Assembly: GCA_026712715.1 (NCBI GenBank)
Contig: JAPOPW010000055.1
Span: 1-64,000 of the forward strand
DNA length: 64,000 nucleotides
Reading direction: 5' to 3'
Source of the DNA: Immundisolibacterales bacterium
Lineage (GTDB): Bacteria; Pseudomonadota; Gammaproteobacteria; HK1
The notes beneath the pieces are model-generated. The model had not been told where the DNA came from. It was given only the letters and a program-made list of their open reading frames with translations, and did not search any database. The position numbers were made by a program, and so were the translations under genes. This document shows, piece after piece, positions 55,474 to 64,000 of this stretch (position 1 is its first letter; each line of letters begins with the position of its first letter).

Positions 55474-57695
55474 CACCGTTGCAGCTCGAGCCGCCGTTCG
55501 AGCGCCTCGGCCCGGTCGCGGACTGCGGCCAGCTCGAAAGCGGGAGGAGACAGCTCCGCGAGCTCGAGCGCATCGCGATAGCCGGCGAGGGCCCGCCGGG
55601 GCAGCGCCCGCCGGTCCGAAGCGACCGCGAGGTTGTATGCGGCGTCCGGGTTCGACGGGGCCAGCCGGCGGGCGGCCCGGTAGGCATTCGCCGCTTCGTC
55701 CCAGTCGCCCCTTCCGGCGAGCAGGTTGCCGAGCGCCACCTGGAGCCACGCCGCCTCGGGGGCACGTGCGATCCGACGCGCGACCGCGCGCTCACGCGCC
55801 GCCGTGTTTCCCCCCTCCTCGAGCACGATCGACATCGTTCCGGCGGTTTCGTCTTCGGGGGCGAGCTCGACGAGGCGCCCGTACCACGCCCTTGCCTCCG
55901 CGGTCCTTCGATCGCGGAGGGCGACCGCTCCAAGGCCGGCGAGGGCCGCGGCCGGGTGTGCGTCCAGCGCTTCGAGGTAGGCCGTGCGCGCCTCCCGGTG
56001 ATCACCGCGCCGCAAGGCGGCCCAGGCCCGCCGGAGAACATCGTTCGCGGGCGGCGCAGTCCATGATCGTCCGATTCGAAGCCGCGCCGGCGCGTCGCCG
56101 GCCGATGGCAGGGCCGCCGTCCCCGCCGCGGCCGGATTCGGTTCCGGTCCCCGGGCGCGATCGGCGTCAGCTTCGTTCGCGCCGAACGGGCCGTCCGCCG
56201 ACGGCCACCAGCGACGGTACTTCCGGAGCCCGCCGGCGAGACGCGGCTCGCGGACCACCGTCGGACGCAGGAACACGACGAGCTCCGTCTTGTCCTGCTG
56301 CCGATCCCGGTAGCGGAACGCCGAGCCGATTCCTGGCAGGCGCGAGAGCAGCGGGACCCCCGCGGTGTCCTCGCGCGACTCCTCGCGCATGAGCCCCCCG
56401 AGCACCGCGACCTCCCCGCTTCGCAGGCGCAGCACCGACTCGATCTCCCGGATCGCGATCTCCGGAATCCGGCTCACCACGCCGGCCGCCGCGAGCTCGG
56501 GGTTCGGGTCGACCGCGAACCCGATCTCGCGGGTGACGGTGGGGCGAATCTTCAGGATGACCTCGTCGCCGGCCGCGACCGAAGGCGTGACGAGGAGGAT
56601 GAGCCCGACCGGAACGGTATGGAGATTCGTCTGCACGTTCCGCTCGACCGTCGTCTCGTTCGTCTCGGTCCGGACCTCGGAGGTGAAGAACACCCGGTTT
56701 TCGGCGATCTTCACGAGCGCGGTCTGGTTGTTGAGGGTCATGACGAGGGGCGTCGAGAGCACCCGCACGTCCCCGAACTCGCTGAGGAGCCGCACGGTCA
56801 GCGAGAGGTCCGGGATCGAGAGCCGGGCAACGGGCGGGTTGGCGAGGTTCCCGCCGAGCAGGCCGGCCTCGAGCTCGACTGCACCGAGCACACGCGAGAA
56901 GTCCACTCCGCTGCGGAAGCGATCGTCGAGATCGACCTCGACGATCGTCGCCTCGATCAACACCTGGCGGTGGGCGCTCGCGAGGATGCGATCGAGCAGC
57001 AGCGCCACCTCGCGATGGCCGCCCGCCCGCGCCCGCACCGCGATGAGACTGGTCTCGCGATGCGCGAACACGTGCGCGGCGCCGTCCGGTTCCTCGCCGA
57101 GCACGGCCCGCAGCGACTCCACCAGAGCGTCCCAGAACCGATGCTCCGTCCGCGCCGTCACGTTTGCGGCGGAGCCGTTCTCGTCGGCGGCATCCGCACC
57201 GATTCCGCTCCCGATTCCGGTCCCCATCTCGTTCACGGTCAGCGTCTCCCGGGCGAACGGGACGTAGTCGATCGCGTAGGTGCGAAGCACCGGTTCGTCA
57301 CGGCGCGCGACGAGGGTGCCGCCTTCCGCGTCGACCCTGATCCCGGCGTGCCGGGAGATGCGCTCGAGGAGGAGGGGAAGCGGCTGTTCGACCGCGTTCA
57401 TGGTCACCCGCCCGTCTATCCCGGGGTCGATGTCCATGTCGACACCCGCATCGCGGGCCAGGGCGAACAGGAGCTCGGCGACCGGAACGTCCTCGACCGC
57501 GACCGACCAGGTTTCCTCCGGGGGCGGCGACGCGGGCTCGGGCACCGGCGGCGGGGTCAGTACCGGAGGGGGGATGCGGGCATCGTCGCGAACGGGGGGC
57601 GGGTGCACGCCCCCCGCGCAGCCCACCGCGATGGAGAGGGCGACGACCGGGACCGAGAGGCGGAGGACGAGACGCGTCCCCGCCGGACGGGGCAT
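55473..57695 (-). CDS. MshL-like secretin fused to C-terminal TPR (MshN-like) domain
   Basis: Lipoprotein leader IAVGC; secretin core VPVGLILLVTPSVAAGDEVILKIRPTVTREIG...IPEIAIREIESVLRLRSGEVAVLGGLMREE; then ANDVLRRAWAALRRGDHREARTAYLEALDAHPAAALAGLGAVAL... TPRs to the stop. Confidence 0.9.
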   Translation of the reverse strand: MPRPAGTRLVLRLSVPVVALSIAVGCAGGVHPPPVRDDARIPPPVLTPPPVPEPASPPPEETWSVAVEDVPVAELLFALARDAGVDMDIDPGIDGRVTMNAVEQPLPLLLERISRHAGIRVDAEGGTLVARRDEPVLRTYAIDYVPFARETLTVNEMGTGIGSGIGADAADENGSAANVTARTEHRFWDALVESLRAVLGEEPDGAAHVFAHRETSLIAVRARAGGHREVALLLDRILASAHRQVLIEATIVEVDLDDRFRSGVDFSRVLGAVELEAGLLGGNLANPPVARLSIPDLSLTVRLLSEFGDVRVLSTPLVMTLNNQTALVKIAENRVFFTSEVRTETNETTVERNVQTNLHTVPVGLILLVTPSVAAGDEVILKIRPTVTREIGFAVDPNPELAAAGVVSRIPEIAIREIESVLRLRSGEVAVLGGLMREESREDTAGVPLLSRLPGIGSAFRYRDRQQDKTELVVFLRPTVVREPRLAGGLRKYRRWWPSADGPFGANEADADRARGPEPNPAAAGTAALPSAGDAPARLRIGRSWTAPPANDVLRRAWAALRRGDHREARTAYLEALDAHPAAALAGLGAVALRDRRTAEARAWYGRLVELAPEDETAGTMSIVLEEGGNTAARERAVARRIARAPEAAWLQVALGNLLAGRGDWDEAANAYRAARRLAPSNPDAAYNLAVASDRRALPRRALAGYRDALELAELSPPAFELAAVRDRAEALERRLELQR

Positions 57696-58170
57696 CGTTC
57701 CCGGCAAGGACACCGCTCCGAGATGAAGGTTCCGGGCCCGAGTCCGGGCTCGGCTCTTCGGCCCGGCCCCAGTTCCGATTCCGGTCCCGGTCCCGATGTC
57801 CGACCCGGACTCTTCCGGCGGAGCCCCCTCCGGGTCGGTCGAACGAAGCCGGGCCGGCCGGCACGGCTCGGGCCGTGTCGCGCTCGGCTCCACCCGCGAC
57901 CCGCACGGTGACCCGCTCCGCACGGTGGCCGGCGAAGTGGTCGCGGGCCTGCTCCGCTCCCTGTCCATGGGGTGAAGATTCTGCGAACGAGAGGGCGGCC
58001 GGAACAGGGGCGAACGGCGCGTCCGGCCCGGAAAATCGGACCATCGTGCGTAGGAATTGCGGGCGCTCTTCGTAGGCGCGCGGCGCGAGGCTCCCGCGCA
58101 TGCGCGTTACGCCATAGAATGCGCTGACGGATCGCAACGGACCGGCCGCCCTCGACCCGAGGGGAACTGC

Positions 58171-58662
58171 GTGGAAATTGACTGGACGGCACTCCTCGTA
58201 TCGCTCGGCCTGCTCGGAGCCGCCGCCGCGCTGGCCGTGCTCGAGGTCTTCGTGGTTTCCTTCGGGCTGCTGCTCATCGCGGCCGTCGCCTGCGCGGTCG
58301 GCTCGATCCGGTACGCGTTCGACGCGCACGAGGCAGTGGGCTGGACGAGCGTCGTCATCATCCCCGTCGCGGCGCTCTACGTTGCGCGATGGGGGTTCGT
58401 CCGCATCCGCGCCTCGCGCTCCGCCGTGCCGAAGTCCGAGATTGTCGCCGACGCCGGCTACCGGCACCTCGCCGAACGGCTCGCCGTCGGTCCGGGCTCC
58501 GAAGGGGTGCTCGTCACCCCGGCCCGTCCGATCGGCCGGGCCCGTTTCGCCGGCGGGGAGTGTGACGTCCAGGTGCACGGCCCGGTTCTCGAGGCGGGGG
58601 CCGAGGTGGTCGTCGAACGCATCGACGGCCCCATCATTTTCGTAAACCAGGCGCCGTCCTGA
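58171..58662 (+). CDS. NfeD-family membrane protein
   Basis: TM cluster then C-terminal OB-like GSEGVLVTPARPIGRARFAGGECDVQVHGPVLEAGAEVVVERIDGPIIFV; adjacent to floA. Confidence 0.82.
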   Translation: MEIDWTALLVSLGLLGAAAALAVLEVFVVSFGLLLIAAVACAVGSIRYAFDAHEAVGWTSVVIIPVAALYVARWGFVRIRASRSAVPKSEIVADAGYRHLAERLAVGPGSEGVLVTPARPIGRARFAGGECDVQVHGPVLEAGAEVVVERIDGPIIFVNQAPS

Positions 58663-58730
58663 TCGCGGCACAACCCGTTCCGGGGCCCGTCCAGGGGACT
58701 CGTTCCGGGAACCAAGGAGACTGAACCGAC

Positions 58731-59768
58731 ATGATCATCGAACTCATCGGCATCGCGATCGGCGCGATCATCGTACTCGTCATATTCGCCCTCGTCTGGA
58801 ACTCGTTCTGGCTCTGGTGGCAATCCATCCTCTCGAACGCCCCGGTGAGCCTCGTCCAGATCATCTTCATGCGGTTCCGCAAGGTGAATCCCGGGACCAT
58901 CGTCACCGCGCGGATCACCGCCCGCAAGGCGGGGATCGAGGTGACCGGAGACGACCTCGAGGCGCACTATCTCGCGGGCGGAAACGTCGTGCGAGTGGTG
59001 CAGGCGATCATCTCCGCCAACAAGGCCAACATCGAGCTCTCCTACGACCGCTGCTGCGCGATCGACCTCGCGGGACGGGACGCCAAGGAGGCGGTCGACA
59101 CCTCCGTCAACCCCAAGGTGATCGACGTGCCGTCCGGCACGATGGCGCGCAGCACCATCGACGCGATCGCGGGGGACGGGATCCAGCTCCGGGTGAAGGC
59201 CCGGGTCACGGTGCGGACCAACCTCGAACGGCTGGTCGGCGGCGCGACCGAAGAGACGATCGTCGCCCGGGTCGGCGAGGGCATCGTGACCACCATCGGG
59301 TCGGCGGAGAACCACATGCGGGTCCTCGAGAACCCCGACCGGATATCCAAGGTGGTGCTGGAACGCGGACTCGATTCGGGGACCGCGTTCGAGATCCTCT
59401 CGATCGACATCGCCGACATCGACGTCGGCGACAACGTCGGGGCGCGACTCAAGATCGACCAGGCGGAGGCCGAGAAGCAGGTGGCCCAGGCCCAGGCCGA
59501 GCGCCAGCGGGCCCTTGCGGTGGCCCGCGAGCAGGAGATGGTCGCCCTCGTCCAGGAGAACCAGGCCAAGGTGGTGCTGGCCGAAGCGGAGGTGCCGAAG
59601 GCGATCGCGGACGCGTTCCGGAGCGGCAACCTCGGCATCATGGACTACTACGGCATGCAGAATATCCAGGCCGACACGAGGATGCGCGGAAGTCTCGCCG
59701 GCGGCGAGCGGGGCGATGACGAGGGGGCCCAGCCCGGCGCGCCGGGCGGGGCCGCCGATCCGCGCTGA
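58731..59768 (+). CDS. floA: Flotillin-like protein FloA (UPF0365/YqfA)
   Basis: [73 protein letters not shown]...[21 protein letters not shown]. Confidence 0.95.
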   Translation: MIIELIGIAIGAIIVLVIFALVWNSFWLWWQSILSNAPVSLVQIIFMRFRKVNPGTIVTARITARKAGIEVTGDDLEAHYLAGGNVVRVVQAIISANKANIELSYDRCCAIDLAGRDAKEAVDTSVNPKVIDVPSGTMARSTIDAIAGDGIQLRVKARVTVRTNLERLVGGATEETIVARVGEGIVTTIGSAENHMRVLENPDRISKVVLERGLDSGTAFEILSIDIADIDVGDNVGARLKIDQAEAEKQVAQAQAERQRALAVAREQEMVALVQENQAKVVLAEAEVPKAIADAFRSGNLGIMDYYGMQNIQADTRMRGSLAGGERGDDEGAQPGAPGGAADPR

Positions 59769-59810
59769 CACGGCGCGGACGCCTTGCGGGTGACGGATTG
59801 AGGGACCGAA

Positions 59811-60338
59811 ATGGCCGAATCACTGATGGCACGGCTTCGGGCGCGCCTCGAGGAAATCCAGGCGGAGATGCAGCCGGAGGCGGGCTTCGATCGCCGGGCG
59901 TACGGCTATGGGGAAGACGAGGCGGACGCCACCTTCGAGGAGGCCGACCTCGAGGAGGAGTCGCCCTGGCGGCGGCCGGGGAGCGAGCCGCCGCCGGCGG
60001 AGCGCGAACCGGAGCCGGCCCGCTCCCGCCCGAGACCGCCCGCATCGTCCCGGACCGGCGGCGCGGCCGGCCGGGGATTTAACAGGCCCTCGCCGCCCCC
60101 CGGGAATGAATCGCCGCGGCAGCCCCCCGTTCGCTCTCCGGACCCCGTTTCCGCTCGCGGGGCGGAAACCGTCGGGGAACCCGAACGCGGGAGTGCCCGC
60201 CGCCAGTCGAGCCGTCTCCGGCGTTTTCGCCGGCGGATCCGCCACCCGGACTCTCTTCGCGAGCTGTTCCTGCTCCGCGAGGTGATCGACCGCCCGGTCG
60301 CCCTGCGCACCCGCCCCCGCGGCCGCCGCCCCTCCTGA
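59811..60338 (+). CDS. Hypothetical protein, proline/arginine-rich with a C-terminal HPDSLRELFLLREVIDRPVALR segment
   Basis: ORF in line with floA; alternative frames are low complexity. Confidence 0.6.
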   Translation: MAESLMARLRARLEEIQAEMQPEAGFDRRAYGYGEDEADATFEEADLEEESPWRRPGSEPPPAEREPEPARSRPRPPASSRTGGAAGRGFNRPSPPPGNESPRQPPVRSPDPVSARGAETVGEPERGSARRQSSRLRRFRRRIRHPDSLRELFLLREVIDRPVALRTRPRGRRPS

Positions 60339-60394
60339 CGATCCGCGCCCGCGAAGCGGTCCGTGACCGGACGACTCCGCGGGGCGGGGGTGGA

Positions 60395-62242
60395 TCAGCG
60401 GCGGCGGGACGTGCGGTTCGCCGCGGTCGCCGCCGTGTCGAGGCGGTTGGCGGGGCCGATCACGACCCCGTAGTCGCGTTCCGCCGTCTTGGCGGAAATG
60501 TAGCCGTCGAGCACGTCGTCGAGAACTTGCGCCGGGTCGCGCTCGAGCGGGTCGCCGTAGCCGCCGCCCGCCGGGCCCTCGCAGACGAAGGCGTCCCCGG
60601 CCGCGACCACCGTGTGGGGCACCTTGGAGGGAAGGCCCGCGCTCGAGCCGTCCGCGCGCGCCAGCACCAGCGATGCCGGCCGTCCGTCGCCCCCGCCGCG
60701 GAAGCCCCACGGCCGGTAGCCGTGCCCTTCGCCCTCCACCGAGCCGCCTCCGTCGTCGAGGTACTCGAACTCGCGCACCGATCCGAGCCCGCCCCGCCAC
60801 CGGCCGGCTCCGCACACGTCCTCGCGCAGCTCGTAGCGGCGCACCCGGAGCGGCAGGTGCGACTCGATGTCCTCGATGGGGTTGTTGCGGGTGTTGGCGT
60901 ACAGGGTATCGACGGCATCCATGCCGTCCATCCCGTAGCGCCCTCCGTAGGAGCCCTCGAAGATCTCCATGTGGACCCAGTGGGTCTCGCCGCGAAGCCC
61001 CGAGAACGCGATGACGTTGAGGTTGCCGATGCCGGCCGAGACCTGCTCCGGGACCGCCTGCGCAAGTGCCTTCATCACCGTGTCCGCGAGCTGGTTGCCG
61101 GGGCAGAAGCGGGCGATGGTCGGGGCGGGGAACACGGGGTTCGCGAGACAGCCGCGCGGGGCGACGATCCGGATCGGGCGCACGAGCCCCGAGTTGACCG
61201 GGATGTGTCCGTGCACCGCGGTGTCGAGGAGCACCGAGCGCACGGTGAGCCAGACCGCGATGTCCACCGTGCCGACGAGCGGCATGTTGATGGGGCGATC
61301 CGGAACCTGGTTCGCGGTGCCCGTGAGGTCCACGGTCATCGCGTCGCCCTCGACGGTGACGGTGGCGACGAGGGGCAGGTTCCGCCTGGTCGGGTCGTCG
61401 CTGTCGAGGTAGCCGTCGATGTACGTCGTCGCCTGCCAGCGCCCGTCCGGAAGGGCGGCGATGGCGGAGCGCATCAGCCGCTCGGCGTGGTCCTTCGCCG
61501 CTTCCCCCGCCGACTCGACCGTCCCGGACCCGTAGCGCTCGTGCAGGGCGACGAAGCGCTCCGCCCCGATGCGCGAAGCGGCGATCTGGGCCTCCATGTC
61601 ACCGACCACGAGATCGGAGGCGCGGATGTTGTCGCGCAGGATCTGCCAGACCGGCTCGATCTTGCGTCCGGCCTCGTAGACCTTGATGGACTTGAACTGG
61701 AGCCCTTCGGCGTAGGCGTCGATCGCGTCGACGATCCCGCAGCTCCCCGGGGTGAGCGCGCCGATATCGAGATGATGGGCGGTGGTCACCGCGAAGCCCA
61801 CGAGGCGTTCCCGGTGGAACGCGGGCACGATGAATGCGACGTCCGGTCCGTGGCTCGCGCCCGCGTAGGCGTCGTTGTGCATGATGACGTCGCCGGGGCG
61901 GACCGGATCGGCGCGCTCGGCGAGCTGGCGCAGCATTCCCTGCACGTAACCCGGGATGGGCCCGGACTGGAGCGGGGTGGACTGCGCCGACTCGGCGAGC
62001 CCCTGCCCGTTCGGGTCCACGAGCCCGGCCCCGAAGTCCTCCGACTCGCGGATGATCGACGAGTAGGACATCCGCATGAGCTTGTGGCCCATCTCGGTCG
62101 CGATGTTCTCGAGCGCGCCCTGAATGACGCTCACGGTGACCGGATCCACCGGGCGGTTGGAACGGCCCGCGCCGTGGCCGTTGCCGCGACCGGTCCCGTT
62201 GCCTCCTTCGCCGCGGCCGCTCGTCGTCGGGCTGTCGCTCAT
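60395..62242 (-). CDS. Hydantoinase B/oxoprolinase family protein
   Basis: DPVTVSVIQGALENIATEMGHKLMRMSYSSIIRESEDFGAGLVDPNGQGLAES; VIMHNDAYAGASHGPDVAFIVPAF. Confidence 0.95.
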   Translation of the reverse strand: MSDSPTTSGRGEGGNGTGRGNGHGAGRSNRPVDPVTVSVIQGALENIATEMGHKLMRMSYSSIIRESEDFGAGLVDPNGQGLAESAQSTPLQSGPIPGYVQGMLRQLAERADPVRPGDVIMHNDAYAGASHGPDVAFIVPAFHRERLVGFAVTTAHHLDIGALTPGSCGIVDAIDAYAEGLQFKSIKVYEAGRKIEPVWQILRDNIRASDLVVGDMEAQIAASRIGAERFVALHERYGSGTVESAGEAAKDHAERLMRSAIAALPDGRWQATTYIDGYLDSDDPTRRNLPLVATVTVEGDAMTVDLTGTANQVPDRPINMPLVGTVDIAVWLTVRSVLLDTAVHGHIPVNSGLVRPIRIVAPRGCLANPVFPAPTIARFCPGNQLADTVMKALAQAVPEQVSAGIGNLNVIAFSGLRGETHWVHMEIFEGSYGGRYGMDGMDAVDTLYANTRNNPIEDIESHLPLRVRRYELREDVCGAGRWRGGLGSVREFEYLDDGGGSVEGEGHGYRPWGFRGGGDGRPASLVLARADGSSAGLPSKVPHTVVAAGDAFVCEGPAGGGYGDPLERDPAQVLDDVLDGYISAKTAERDYGVVIGPANRLDTAATAANRTSRRR

Positions 62243-64000
62243 GGTGAATCCTCGATGCTGATGATGAGGTTGCCCGCCTCGTCCGGGCGGGCGGTGCTGC
62301 CGGGAGGGACGACCGTCGTCGAGTCGCGCTGAAGGACCACCGCGGGGCCGGAGAACAGTTCGCCGACCGGCAGCCGATCGCGAAGATAGAACGTCATCTC
62401 GACGTCGGCGAGCGCGCCGCCCGCGGTGCGGAAGACTCCGCGCCCGCTTCGCACCCGCGCCGCCGCGAGCGACTCGCCGCGGGGCGCGCGCGGGGCTCCG
62501 ATGGTCGGGGTGTGCCCGACCCCGACCACCCGCACGTTCACGATCTCGATGGGGCTTTCCTCGAACTCGTGCCCGTACTCGGCCCGGTGCTGTTCGTGGA
62601 AACGGCGAAAGAGCTCCCCGGCCTCCGCCGTCCCGATGTCGCCGGCCGGGAACGGGACCCGGAGCTCGTAGCCCTGGCCGACGTAGCGAAGATCCCCCGA
62701 ACGTTCGAAGCCGACCTCCGCCCGGTCCACCCCGTCGTCCCGGAACTGGCTCGCCAGCCCGGACTCGACCGCCGCGAGATCGGAATTGAGCCGGGCGAGG
62801 TCGAGATCGCTGCTCACCTGGAATTCGGTCTTGACCGCATCGTAGCGAAGCTCCGTGGTCAGGAGCCCGACCGCGGAGGTGATCCCGGGGAACGGAGGGA
62901 CGATGACCTCGGGGATCCCGAGCCGTGCCGCCACCTCCACCGCGTGGAGCGGCCCCGCCCCACCGAACGCGACGAGCGAGAAGTCGCGCGGGTCGACTCC
63001 CTTTTGCACCGTGCGCGAGCTGATCGCGTTCGCCATGTTGGCGTTGACGATGGCGACCACCCCTTCCGCCGCCTCACGCTCGTCGAGCTCCAGGGCACCC
63101 GCCAGCCGGGCGACGACGGATCGTGCGGCCCCTTCGTCGAGGGCCATCTCGCCGCCGAGGAAGTAGTCGCGGTCGAGCCGGCCGAGCACCACGTTGGCGT
63201 CGGTGACGGTCGGCTCGGTGCCGCCCCGACCGTAGGCGGCCGGCCCCGGCACCGCGCCGGCGCTCTCCGGCCCCACCCGGAATCCCCCGCCCGGGTCGAC
63301 CCGGGCGATCGAGCCGCCGCCCGCCCCGATGGTGTGGATGTCGATCATCGAGACGAGCACGGGATAGCCGGCAATCCAGGTGTCGCGCGCCGTCGCCTCG
63401 GCGAAGCGGCCCTCGTCGACGATGCCGATGTCGGCGGACGTCCCCCCCATGTCGAAGGTGATGAGCTTGCGCCGCCCCGAGAGCTCGCCCGTCCATCGTC
63501 CGCCGAGGACTCCCGCCGCCGGCCCCGAGAGCAGGGTGGAGACCGGGCGCTCGGACACCGTCCGCACCGTCGCCACCCCGCCGTTCGAGCTCATGACGTG
63601 AAGCTCCGCCGCGACTCCCGCCTCGTCCATGCGAGCGCCGATCCGGCCCATGTAGTCACGCATCTTCGGCCCGATGAAGGCGTTCATCGCGGTGGTCGTG
63701 AACCGTTCGAACTCGCGGAACTGCGGAGACACCGAGGCGGAGGTGGTCACGAAACACGAAGGGTGCTCCTCGCGCACGATGGCCGCCGCCCGCTCCTCGT
63801 GAGACGGGTCGACCCAGGAGAAGAGGAAGCAGACCGCGATCGCCTCGACACCGTCGTCCCGGAGCCGGCGGGCCGCCCGGCGCACCGCCTCCTCGTCGAG
63901 GGGGACGAGCACCTCGCCCGCGGGCGGGGTGATGCGCTCCGGGACGGTGAGGCGGTGACGGCGGCGCACGAACGGGCGGTCCTGCCACGGAATCTCCTGC
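62239..64000 (-). CDS. Hydantoinase A/oxoprolinase family protein (5' end beyond window)
   Basis: SNGGVATVRTVSERPVSTLLSGPAAGVLGGRW; KLITFDMGGTSADIGIVDEG; overlaps hyuB-like gene by 4 nt. Confidence 0.95.
   Translation of the reverse strand, partial: QEIPWQDRPFVRRRHRLTVPERITPPAGEVLVPLDEEAVRRAARRLRDDGVEAIAVCFLFSWVDPSHEERAAAIVREEHPSCFVTTSASVSPQFREFERFTTTAMNAFIGPKMRDYMGRIGARMDEAGVAAELHVMSSNGGVATVRTVSERPVSTLLSGPAAGVLGGRWTGELSGRRKLITFDMGGTSADIGIVDEGRFAEATARDTWIAGYPVLVSMIDIHTIGAGGGSIARVDPGGGFRVGPESAGAVPGPAAYGRGGTEPTVTDANVVLGRLDRDYFLGGEMALDEGAARSVVARLAGALELDEREAAEGVVAIVNANMANAISSRTVQKGVDPRDFSLVAFGGAGPLHAVEVAARLGIPEVIVPPFPGITSAVGLLTTELRYDAVKTEFQVSSDLDLARLNSDLAAVESGLASQFRDDGVDRAEVGFERSGDLRYVGQGYELRVPFPAGDIGTAEAGELFRRFHEQHRAEYGHEFEESPIEIVNVRVVGVGHTPTIGAPRAPRGESLAAARVRSGRGVFRTAGGALADVEMTFYLRDRLPVGELFSGPAVVLQRDSTTVVPPGSTARPDEAGNLIISIEDSP

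Noticed and set aside
53626-56041. Upstream part of the 1208-aa ORF ending at 52415
   Set aside because: Only the last 404 codons are GspF-like; the rest is an alternative frame of the ATPase and secretin genes. A GTG at 53626 gives a natural coupled start

Overview
High-GC chromosomal window, most likely gammaproteobacterial: it carries the ychF-pth-rplY-prs-tRNA-Gln-ispE-lolB block and prfA-prmC. No rRNA or CRISPR was seen. From left to right: the tail of a peptide ABC ATPase, an acylating sulfoacetaldehyde-dehydrogenase-like gene plus a TauD/TfdA dioxygenase, a VapBC pair, and a kinase-like gene with an apparent internal deletion. An accessory island follows (about 6.4-13.9 kb): antitoxin remnant, tyrosine recombinase, a single-polypeptide GAF/PAS/His-kinase/REC/wHTH protein, a decayed second recombinase, an outer-membrane-protein tail, an IS21 remnant with six 23-bp repeats, and a PIN-toxin fragment. 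Next come an Lsr/Rbs-type sugar ABC operon, two luciferase-like monooxygenases flanking coaE, a MalEFGK-type sugar ABC operon, a proline-racemase-family gene, a PhyH-HEAT fusion and an M20 peptidase. The housekeeping block and UbiD are followed by a compact MSHA-like pilus operon, nfeD-floA and hyuB/hyuA. Best leads: (1) an MshL-type secretin fused to a TPR domain in a reduced MSHA-like operon; (2) a 195-bp MITE-like element with 21-bp TIRs and a 9-bp target duplication; (3) an ispE reading frame whose stop codon lies inside tRNA-Gln; (4) a one-protein two-component system between an intact and a decayed recombinase; (5) a PhyH dioxygenase-HEAT repeat fusion. All functional calls come from reading motifs by eye; no database search was run.
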